A stretch of DNA of 60,000 nucleotides from Membranipora membranacea (lineage: Eukaryota; Bryozoa; Gymnolaemata; Cheilostomatida; Membraniporidae): assembly GCA_914767715.1 (NCBI GenBank), contig OU612069.1:9857387-9917386 (forward strand), in the 5' to 3' direction. The notes under the pieces are model-generated. The model made no database searches. It worked only from the letters and a program-made list of their open reading frames with translations, and was not told the DNA's origin. The translations under genes and the position numbers were made by a program. This document shows positions 11,404 through 22,300 of this stretch, piece after piece. The stretch's first letter is position 1, and the number at the start of each line of letters is the position of its first letter.

Positions 11404-14400
11404 TCACACCAGATTAAATAACAGAAGTTTGTTCTCGTTCCATCCAGCTACTGCCAGCTCTGACCCTTTCACACTGATACTAGTATAGAGACTGGGCAGT
11501 TTGTGATGAGATAGTTCTCTCAATATCCTCCCTGAAACAAAATTAAATATGATCATTGAATTGCTCCTCTTAGAAATAGAATATGTAACTGATAATTGAT
11601 CACTTGAAGGGAAGATTACAACAAATATTGTTTGTATCATTTTTTCACTGAGTTATCTCCCCTCTAAACAACCTAAGGTAGTAATTTTTTTCAAATCTAG
11701 ATTGTCATGTGGATGAGGAGTAAGATTTTGAATCCAACTCCTTGATGTGACTGAGTGATCTCTCATCATGGGAATATAACTTTAAAGGTATTAAGCTTTT
11801 TTTTTCTGTTCGATTCATGCAGTGATGACTCAACATGCCTCCAGCAGCGAGAACAAAGATTGTCCTGGTTGACATTCCACTGATGTAAATCCTTCCCATC
11901 TCATCCACTGCTATACCAGAAGGATGATCTGTAAACTTGGCCTGCCATACGTGCCCTAAAGCGATCTTCTTTGTCACTCGATACTTATTCAGTATCCATT
12001 TTTTCTTTTTGTTCCTACCTGCGACAAGCAGGGTGTTGTTTGAGAGAAAGTGGAGGTTGAGGACCAACTTAAACAATGGAAGAGTTTTCAGGGTGTTGAA
12101 GGGTGTGGTTTGTCGATCGTACAGTTTCATTGTCTCATTATCGCGGTTTACAGAAGCTATGAAGCGATCAGACACGCCCAAGAAAGATACCAGATCACTT
12201 TTCATCGGGAATGAGTAGGCAAATTTGCTCATCTCCCCGTCATGAAGGTCCAACTTTATGACTTTTGTCACTCTCTTGTCTTCATCATGGTGGGAGATGA
12301 AGACTTCACCTTTATGTTCTACTACTGAGTGTACCACATGCTTTGTCACATCTCTCACATCCTGACTGTGACGCCTGAATATCTTCACACCTTGCTCATC
12401 ATCACCATCAATATCATCACAGCCTATCAGTATATCACCACTGATGCTGTGATGATTAACAGACACACATTGACTCCTTGTTTGGTGTTCTGACACATAC
12501 TGTAAAGCAGAGGTTATCTTCGCATTGGGTGATGGATCTGGGGATGACCTCGGATTGGTTGATGGCTCTAGAGATGACCTCTGATTGGTTGATGGCACTA
12601 GAGATGACCTCTGAATGGTTGATAGATCTAGATATAACCTCTGATAGGATCGTGGATCTGGAAGGGGTTTGTGATTGGGCAACGGATCTGGAGTTGACCT
12701 CTGATTGGATGATGGATCTGTAGGTGACTTCTGATTTGGTGATGGATCTGGAGGTGACCTCTGATTGGGCAACAGATCTGGATGTGGCTTCTGATCCGGT
12801 GTTGGATCTGCAGGTGACTGTTGATTGGGTGATGGATTTCCTTGCCCTGTATAACCTGATGAAGAGCCAGGAGCGCCAATTTGTCGTGCTGGAAAACCAA
12901 ATAGTCGTTTTGAGGGAATACTATCGTCCAACATCATTTATATTCCTGGATTCCAATCAACTTGATGTGTAGGGTTCTATTTTAATTTCAGGTTTCAGGC
13001 ACTATATCAATTTTACAGGGGAATTTGTCTGTTCCTATGCGATCATGTGCAGAGACTACAATCATAGGATAGCATGTATTGGAGGCAAATTTCCTGATAG
13101 ATTCAAATTCATTTGAAAACCTCAGACTATACTGTGATTTCATGTTTCACCTCCTGATTATCTGGGGATCAGGGGTTTCATCACATCTTGGCTGTTGATA
13201 CTACTACTCACCACATATCTGATCAGAGAGTTTGATAATCTTAGCGGGGTGACACTCCGAATAGACTATTCTTGCAGCTTCCAGCACTGAAGAGTTCTCA
13301 TCCAGTATCTGCTGCTGATACGTAATCCTCTGCTCTATGGGAGTCATCTGCTCTTCAACTGCGCTGAGTTCGCACTGCAGGAATTTTCTGCTGGCCTCTA
13401 GGGCTGTGTAGTTTTCAACTATTGGAGCTAATTTTCTTTTCATCATGTTCACCTGCAGCATATAAATTAAATTGATCATCTCCCTGATATGTGTGATTAA
13501 GATGACTTAAGCATACATGACAAGTTTGCCAGGCTCCATATCTGTTAGTATCTCTCCGTCCCTTTGTGGGGGCCTGGGGAACCCTGTGATCCTCCTGTCC
13601 GGGTTCAGGCAATACCCGAGCCACCGTAGAATGTGGTGCATATTGTGTGACCCAGGAGCAATTTGAATTGTATAATTGTGTAGTAACAGTTCAAAGTTAA
13701 ATTGGTTATAATTGGTTGATAGGTGGCCTAGCACATAACCATAATATCTTGTTTCATTGACAACCTGGTGCAGCAAATACAAGCAAAACATCGGACTAAG
13801 CTCTCAGGTGCAAAAGTGGTGTGGGTGTAGGGTCATCAGGTATCATAGGGTAACTAGCTGACAACTGGTGTTACCGTACGAAACGTTTCAAATGTGTCTC
13901 ATACATAGAATGAATTTTATTGACCTGCAGTTGCTGGATGGAAATTCAGAATTGTCTCGCAGCAACTGAAGAGAAGACAACTTGGCAATATGTTCATTAC
14001 TAAATAACTTTCATTTTTGAAACCAGCTTGTGTCATACCTTTCGCAGTAATTCTAGGAGAGGATACTCTTTTTGACTATTTTCCATAAAGATGTTGCCTA
14101 GACATCCATATGCCCGTTGGCTAACGTTATTTCATCATATCATGTATATTGCCAGTGCAAAGGACCAGAAAATACAAGAAATATGGATGTTGCGTGTTAG
14201 ATATAGGATGTTCTCCTGTTATCTTAATGTGAGTCAAGGTCACCTTTGTGTTAGTCGTTTCCATCCATTGTTTTACCCTCGTCTGACCTTCTTCTAGTAA
14301 TTCTTCTATAGCTTCTATATCATGCTTCTCATTAGAAGTTCTGCATTCCTTCTGAACAACTCCACATCTGAAAACATATATAACAGCATAATTTTAAGGA

Positions 14401-15276
14401 CCAAATAAGTGGCCAAAAATTCCTGCCTGCCTGTTTTGAATCGCCTTTGTTGAAAAATGGCTAAATAGTAGCTTATCAAACCTATAGGAATGAAGTTCAG
14501 CGGTTCTGAGAAGAGATACAAATTTTCAATTAATTTCCAAGAAATTATAACCAAAAAAACTCACCTAAAACAGAGAAGCTTGAGACAGATTTTACAACGG
14601 GCTTCAATTTTATTCCTGCTGCATACCTCACATCCAACCTCATCACGGTCTGTGGAGAAAACACAATGGACACTGGAACTTGGTAAAACACAATTGTTGA
14701 TACTATGTGCGGTGCAGTAAGCCAGGCTTAAATGAACAAAAATGTAGACAAAAATGGATAAATAATTAAGTCGTTATTAAACAGCCCTACAGTTGCGGCA
14801 CAAGCAAAACTTCAAAAGTGATTTTTGATTTTGAAGTTGCCCCTAAACCATAGGCTCCAAGTATGCAGCAGAGACAGTAGGCTCAGAAATCATATCCAAT
14901 CTCATGTGATTATTATTAGTATTATATTATTATTATATTAGTATTATATTATTATTATAAAGCATTTTTGGATGATAGATCTCATACCCATACCTCCTCT
15001 GCTCTTCTGCAGGGGAGATAATCTCTAGATTTACTTTGTTTCCCCATAAATTCTAGAATTTTATATCTCTTTAATTTATGACATGTTTGGTGCATACTAG
15101 GTCCCTTTGGTTCCCTTAATAAAGCAGAATAAATCTCACTTACCCACACAAGTCTCACAGAATCGTTGATCGCATCGAGGCAGAGTTAGCCCTGGGCCTT
15201 TTATGCAAACTGGACACTCCAACTCATCCGTCACGACATCCTCTTTGACTACTACAGGGTTAGAAGCTGCCATCAT
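11404..15276 (-). CDS. TRIM-like protein: half-RING, B-box, coiled coil, Pro/Asp repeats, NHL-like blades
   Basis: Exon model (minus): 15276-15144, 14649-14565, 14367-14244, 13452-13212, 12888-11705, with phases 1, 2, 0, 1 all compatible. This gives 588 aa ending at TGA 11705-11707. A further blade exon, 11531-11404, is present after TTTGTTTCAG but I cannot fix the donor that would join it. Residues 20-45 carry CPVC...CDQRFCETC, the first half of a RING only: no His and no final CxxC. Residues 47-85 form an all-Cys B-box (CEVC, CKIC, CFRC, later H). A coiled coil occupies about 90-195, and 12-aa repeats about 205-320. NHL-like strands follow (SDRFIASVNRDNETMKLYD, NNTLLVAGRNKK, DHPSGIAVDEMGRIYIS). 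A 5' UTR intron ends at 15289. TRIM-NHL proteins are cytosolic scaffolds or E3 ligases; ligase activity is doubtful here. Confidence 0.72.
12524..12838 (-). repeat. Coding tandem repeat, 36 bp (12 residues)
   Basis: Inside the large exon of the TRIM-like gene, about nine copies of a 12-residue unit like PDPSPNQRSP lie in frame, linking coiled coil and propeller. DNA-level similarity (GATGGATCTGGAG...CTGATTGG on the plus strand) shows recent tandem growth and creates open antisense frames that are not genes. Confidence 0.85.
14913..14962. repeat. (ATT)n-type microsatellite in intron
   Basis: An interrupted run of ATTATTAT/AGTATT units in the first coding intron of the TRIM-like gene. No other function apparent. 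Confidence 0.7.
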
Positions 15277-15288
15277 TCACCTGACTAT

Positions 15289-16914
15289 CTGTAACAACAG
15301 ATAATTAGTTATGAACCACAAAAATATAGACCAGTTTGGTGCGGGTTTGAGATGTTCCCCCTAGAAGATGAATTCGTAGGTTTTAGTTGTGTTAGGATAG
15401 ATAGTTTTGAGCTAACATATATAAGGTGATCCCTAGTTGGCATCAGTTATTTTACAATCGTCTGTGGTTTGCTCTCCTGTGAATATCAATGCTTTTGAAC
15501 GCTGAAATAAAAGTGCTCAACGATAAATGGATTTCAGTTTGCCTAAGCTGCTCATTTGGGTCCTTGAGTAGGAAGGCCATTGCAAAGTAAAGACATGTCA
15601 GTCCCAGGGGCTCCTGTGTGCAGATATCTCAATAGAGAAAACAAAGTGATGAAATATATATCAATACTATATAGACCTATATAGCAAAATACACTATAGT
15701 AGAAATAACAATTGATGTATTGAAAACAAAAATTTGTATGTATAATAATAATATAATATAATATATATAATATAATAAGACAAAACATAAAATATCTTAC
15801 AATAACATCAATAAAAAATAATGACAATAGCAACCTGGAAGTTAACCATTCATGTTTGAAAAAAATTCTTCACACCTATTCAACTTAACAACAAGCCAGA
15901 AATATTCTAACAAGAAAAATAAATACTCTTTGCTTTGATGACACCTTGATGGCACCCTGATGACACTCACCAAAACTGTGACAAAATATTAGGTGTGGTG
16001 AAAGACCATGCTTCCTGTAGCAGGGGCAACTTTATTGACTCTCAAACCAGAGAATCTTTGTATCAAGGAACTTTACCTCATTATGAGTCATAGAGTTATT
16101 ATATAATATATACTATAAATAACTCTATATGAAATATGAGTAGACAACTTAACATCACTCCTCATGGAAAGGAGTGGAATATACTTCCTCCAACCTGCCC
16201 ACTGTTGATCCCCTAGTCGGTTTTGACCCGGACCGATCAACGACTAAATAGATTCCTTCAAGTCACAGCTGGAGAGGCTGGAGAGGCTGGAAACCTACAC
16301 ACATGCAGGTAAACAAAACAGGTAATGTCATTGCTGTCCTTCAGTACCTACTTACATGTTGGTAAGCACAGACCATATTCGTTCTGCTACCAAGCACGCC
16401 CAATAAAAAACTTTCAGCACTTTGGGGATAGGCATACCATCACGGAATTGTCACTTTTCTCAGCTAAGTACCAGGATCGCTGTAGACAGTAAAATTCTTT
16501 TTTAACATCGCCGATTTTTTGCACAACCTCGCTCAATTATCTACTTGCTTGCTATTTCAATATTGACATTAAAATATTGAGTTTTATAAGACATGTTCGA
16601 GGGACTAATAACTGTGATCTTGTTTCAAAATTACACTTTTGTAATACAACATCATCATCCAAGAAGACCAAATATGCTGAGACGTAATCAGTGGTATTGT
16701 ATTCAGTGTTCCCTTGTTGGTAGTGAATATTACCTTGGGTTCTGTTAGTTTGAGGGTGACTTAATGCAAAGAGTAGAGGCTCCTGACTTAATGTTAGCTA
16801 GCACCAAATAGCTAATTAAGATTCGCACTTATAAAAAGTGAAGAGGCTGAGTAAAAAATATTAGCTAGCAATAGATTTTACTATATGAGCTAAAGAACAA
16901 ACTTTTCCAAATCC
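15289..16914. other. Intergenic and 5' region of TRIM-like gene
   Basis: Contains the 5' UTR intron acceptor of the TRIM-like gene (about 15289, TGTTGTTACAG on minus). The promoter should lie further right, but I see no clear TATA or initiator. AT-rich runs occur at 15736-15778 and a small palindrome near 16086-16130 (AGAGTTATTATA...TATAAATAACTCT). No gene seen. Confidence 0.4.
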
Positions 16915-17415
16915 ATGATATCAGATGATGTGGTTGGTGAAGGCTACCACTAAGTCCAGGTCAGAGTAATCAACATGTGGTCTGAGTAAGTGAAGAGTGA
17001 GTGTAGAGTGAGTGTAGAGTGAGTGTCTGTTTATATTACAAACATGTACCAAATGTAAGACAAACTTATAGTGCAAAGATAACTTTGACTTAATAATCGT
17101 TCGCATAAATCTCCTACACAAATTTATAAATTATTCCATGAAAGAATGATATAGAAAACTGAGAATTCTGACCCATGTAAATATAAGTGAGAGTTATCTA
17201 CAGCTGTAAAATAAGGTGACAATTCCTTAAATCATCTATTTAAATTGTGATGGACTACAGCGAATCCCTTCTTTCTTGATAACCGATACACTCTAGCTGG
17301 TTCTAAATGGGACAAACCCAACAAAGTCTGGTAAGTCAAACCAGACTGAATATCAGAAGTTTGTTCTCGTTCCATCCAGTTACTGCCAGCTCTGACCCTT
17401 TCACACTGATACGCA
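16915..17415 (-). pseudogene. Duplicated 3' end of the TRIM-like gene
   Basis: A direct duplicate of about 10925-11495. It includes the 3' part of the last exon (codons for GSELAVAGWNEN survive with the N to T change GTAACTGG), the stop region, the 3' UTR phrase GAGTTATCTACAGCTGTAAAATA and the downstream flank. Similarity stops just after CACACTGATACG near 17415, within the exon. The insertion GAGTGAGTGTA repeated near 16995-17022 is specific to this copy. It cannot make protein by itself. Confidence 0.75.
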
Positions 17416-17892
17416 AGGGTGATTTAATTTGTTTTGATTTACAAAGAATTAACTTAGTTAACTAACTATTTAACTCGGGTGATTGAATCCGATTTGACTG
17501 ATTTGCTATGAGCTTTCATTTGTGCTTTTTATGATCAATCTTCACATCCTCGCAAGGAGCAGGAAACATGATTCCAACTGTAGACGGGTTTATCCAGGGG
17601 AACTGCTAATGTATTAAATACTATATAAAATAAAATGATTTGAAAAATCATAAAAATTGTGTTTGATAATTTGAATGTAATATACAAGCACCGTCTTAAT
17701 TCAATATTGGATTGTTTTTCAGAGTACATGAAATTCTTGCCAATTACAGGCCTTCACATATTGGTTGGGGAGGAAGGGGAGGGGGGCTTTCGGGGAAAAC
17801 AGTAAATTAAGAATATACCTGGTATGATTGTTGCTGTTAATTCCCATCCAGTGCTCAAAACTTGGTGCCACCGATTTTGATTAAATGTTAGT
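17416..17892 (-). other. 3' flank of the SNX25-like gene
   Basis: Non-coding. The stop codon of the nexin is at 17893-17895. I find no canonical AATAAA on the minus strand here, so the cleavage signal is a variant or lies further left. Confidence 0.35.
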
Positions 17893-19234
17893 TTACTTGT
17901 AAGGAACAAATCGCCTGTATTCAACCGGTTTCTGATTGGATAAGTAATTTTTTCGATCATCTGCTGATGCCTGATTGGTTGATTCTCTACTAATTGACCT
18001 TTCACCCAAACTTTGCTTAGGCTGGTAGGATAGTACTGTGTCAGTAGTTGATATATTATCATCCATATTGGGCGGAGTATATGTTGGCATTGTCCAATCA
18101 GCTAAGAGTTCTCTCTTCCCCTTAGAGCGTTTTGCTGCTGTGACTTCAGGCAAGAGTCTATCGGTAAATCTTGATAGCAACATCTGAAAGAAGATCATAA
18201 TGATGTTCTGCTCTCTTTAAGTAATAGAGTAAACCGTTTGGAGCCTAGCTAAAGAGACCCAGGCCACAGACTCTACTCGACATGTACTGAGCAGTCAGGA
18301 TGCTCTAAAGATTATCAGCTTCTGATTTTGTAGCAACTATATAACTCAGCTGACCATAATTAGAGGAAATAACGGGTCGACCTGCATATTGCTGCAAGGA
18401 GGTGTGTAGCCCAAATAAAAGTCCAAAATAATTTTTTTTTTATGAGATTTCAATAGAGATCAACCTTGTCTGGTCAGTGTGTGAACCTTTAGGCCTGCAC
18501 ATTTTCTCATTTGAATTTGCGCAGCAGCTAACATTTGAATGGGTGGCCCAAGCAATGTCATATATGGGCTGTCAATCCTGTTGATCTCATACTGGAAGTT
18601 AAACCAAGGAGTAAAAGACTTTTTACTCTATGTCACCATGGCCTTACAGGTCATTTCCAAAAGCGCAGAGCGATTTTTTTCAGATATTATAATTTTATAG
18701 TTAGAAAATGATCCATTACTCACATATAGGAAATGTCTGTTCAGTGTTTGATCCTGGAATGTATCATAAAGTTTAGACAGCCCAAGTTTAGCTGCTTTAT
18801 CCCCAAAGAGTCGTATCACAGGATCTACAAAATAGAAATAAGTTTTTGAAGGCGTTCACGGCACAATGATCTATTAGCAGGAATTAGGGCTAGTAAAAGC
18901 TATTGAAGCAAGTGGTGGTCTAGCGACATTTTATTTAAAGGGAGGCGATGGTGGCATAATCGACCACTCAACCCCTAGTGTACTCTCACCGACAGAAAGG
19001 TCATTGTCCTTATACTAAGCAAATGATTGAGTCCACAATAACTTCGAACATCGACAGAATAAAGTTGTAATCTGAGACATTCAGCAAGGGATTTCCAAAT
19101 TAGTTATTTGAATGTTTTGATAAAGTCATCTCAAAATTCATTCAATTTTATCAAGTAAATGGAATATAGTTGAGCAAGAAAAGTATCGATTTTGGGAAAT
19201 CATGACCGGGAAGGTAAACAAAGTAAGGACTCAG

Positions 19235-19303
<69 letters not shown>

Positions 19304-22300
19304 CCAAATCAAATCAATCAATCAATCAATCAAATCAAATCAAATCAAATCAAATCAATCAATCAATCAATCAATCAAATCAATCAATCAATCACTATTA
19401 CCTAAGTTAAGATAAGATTTATTTATTTGGTAATATAGTCAGTGACATATTAAAATGATGGAGTAGGAACGTCTCTGTTGTTTAAAATCTTGATGCTAAC
19501 CGGTATAAAGCAATTTAAAAATCTATTGGTTTTAACTTTCAGTAAAATGTATTGCAATCTTGGATACCTGGAATGTTTCTTATGAGAGCTGACTTAGCCT
19601 CTGATCTGGTCTTAGCCTGTGCTTCATCATCACGAACTGGGGACGTCGGTGCCAAATCCCCTCCAGGCCAGAAGAAACCTTTCCAGAACTTGAGGTAGTA
19701 AACTAACATAGGCTCCGATGTCAGCCATCCGACAGTTTCTCTTATTTGTCTGAAAACAGGTGATAACCTTTCGATTCGATATCCGAAGAATAAAAAATTC
19801 ATAATCCCTGTTCCACCCAACTTTGTTATCTAAGAAGGCTAGGGTGTTCTCATCTTGTCATTGTTTATCAGCCAAACTGGAAAATACTACACATTATTAT
19901 GAAACAAAATGCTGGAGCGAGAATGAGTTCAAAAGTTAAATTGATGGTCAGGTTTATAATAAACAGGACTTTTATTCCATTCAAATTTATCCCCTAAGAG
20001 AGGTAGGGTATTTTCTCCTGGTCATTTCCCATTGGTTAAACTGACAAATTTTGACAGCAGTATATTTTATTTGTTGAAACGAAAAAGATGGATGAACTTC
20101 AGTATAATCAGGAGCCGCTAAAATTCCCAAATACCGGAAATCAAACTATACACCTAGAATAAATAGCACCCCTATTCGATTGAAATGAAACTTGTCGTCT
20201 CATTGTTGGCCAAACTTACAAACATTGATGAGAACATACACCTACTTATTGAACATAAAGATGGATAGCCAATGCATGCAGGAATGCAACTTTAAGACTA
20301 CCAGGAGCCACTGATAAATCTCAAATACAGAAACTCTTACTTTATACCGACCTGTTTATACTTTTTCCATAAGTTACTTGTACTAATTGTATCATAGTTT
20401 TCCTCAGCAGTTTTGAAGCGCCTTTTAGCTCAAATATTTCAGATATGAGGGCATAAAGAGGTCCAGCTATGGAGTCCTTACCTCTCAGCTGTTTCTCACT
20501 GCAATATAAAGGATAAAAGTGATCATTTTTTATCTCCCTTCAATTTTCATGAGTAGCAAAAATGCTGGATTTGATTCATTTGAGCTATATTCACAGCAAA
20601 CTTGTGTGATCTAAACTCATACCTGGCCTTTGCGAAAAGCAACATTATTTTCCTTTCATATTTGTAGCCTGCATAATAAAGTTTATAGATGAAATTGTTT
20701 GTACATGGTTACAAAACCTGAAAGAAACGTATTAGATCAATTTTAATCCAATTTGCTTCTGATCCCAGTTTCAGAGATTCTACTGTAAAACAACAGCGAT
20801 TACGGCTAGAAGGGGAACAAATCCAATTGCACAACTTCTACAGAGAAGATGTGCCTTGATCACTCAAGTACAGTAATCTGGTCTAATTTTTTGATAAGAT
20901 TCACTGCAGTCATCACCTGTCATCAGTGGTATTGTAGAAAAGGAGATCTGCAGAGTTGCTATCTCCAGTTTCCTGTTTTCTCTTGAATATCCTTGGCACA
21001 CTGAATCTAGTAGATTTCCTCACACTTTCAGTGTTGAGATGAGGGTGGGTACTTACAAAGTGAAAAAGCTCCGATGACTGTGACAAAGTCTTATCATGGA
21101 TAACCCACTACAAATAAGCAAGAGAAAAAACAGATACCTGATAAATTACTAAATTACTCATCTATACTAGAACTGATACGATCAGAGACCCCACCGAAAA
21201 GACGCATAGCTGTTCAGATCAATGTAGTTGAATTAGTTAATTTGTCAGAGTAATGTAAGACATTTGTATAATTGCAAAAGATATGAAATTACGTTGACGT
21301 TTGATGACAATTGTAACAACCCCTCCTCATTCATGCAACCGGGCTTGGGACCGTCTCAGGCTGAGTTTGTTGTTTTTTTGTTGTTTGATTTTTTTTGTAT
21401 AAAAAGTTATAGAAACGTAGTAAAAATATCGCCTGTGATAAAATCTGAAGATTAATCTAAAAACAGCTTTAAAACCGTATTAGTAGAGAGTAAGTTAAAA
21501 AATTATGAAACTATGTACATTGTCGCTTTACTGGCGTTGTAAGCGCCGCTCTTCATTTTTCCTTTGGACCATACTTGGCAAGTCAGCCAAGTGTGAAATC
21601 CGGTCAAAAGGAAATGGTGTCAGAAGGAGATGCTGTAATGATCTTGCTCTTGAAAGGGCGACGAAAGAAAGACCCACGCTTGTGTCGCGGTCCCCAATGT
21701 CAATGTAAGCCTGCTGCAAGGTGAGACCCTGGCATTTATGAATTGTCAGTGCCCAGCTCGATGATAATGGGAAGCCCGTCCTACTCAGAGTGTTAACGCC
21801 TGATGTCCAGGTGCGTGTGATTGGAGTTACTGGAAAGCTACCTGGAACATGAGGGAGGAAAGAAGGGCCGGTATAACTTGGGAAGGTACAAATGACAACG
21901 GCTGGTAGTGCAGGTGGCCCTTCACGGTTGAATATAATGTGGGTGACAGTGCCCACAGTGCCATTGACTAGGCCTTTCTGTACCCAGAGGTTGGAGCGAA
22001 GCATAATACTTGCCCCTTCAGCAAGCGATAGCCAGCGTTCAAGGCCACCAGCATCATCACTTTGAGCATTTTTGGCTTGGTTCATGTTGTGGGCACTTTC
22101 AAAAGTAGCAATAGGGCTGCCAAGTAGCAGAAGTCTCTCGGCATTGTACTCTGCAACTGACTGGCGCTTTGGAAAGAGTCTTACAGACTGTTGGAAGTTG
22201 GCTTCATCAGCCACACCTTGAAAGCGAGTAGCTAGAAGATCATAATCATTGCGGGTACTGATCCCGTCTCTGAGCCTGAGCAACAAGTCCCTGAACCCAT

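Noticed and set aside
12478-12972. Plus-strand ORFs with DLEMTSDWLM repeats
   Set aside because: Antisense shadow of the 12-residue coding repeat in the TRIM-like gene.
13507-13791. 94-codon minus ORF between TRIM exons (ends GKLVMYA)
   Set aside because: Directly joining 14244 to 13452 keeps frame and a continuous coiled coil; the ORF has no recognised motif and no splice pair that fits.
13942-14076. Two exon-like segments (one ending GCGAAAG before GTATGA, one ending AACTGCAG before GTCAAT)
   Set aside because: Together they are a multiple of three, but every phase gives a stop codon when joined to flanking TRIM exons.
19192-19410. SINQ-repeat ORFs
   Set aside because: Translation of the (CAAT)n microsatellite.
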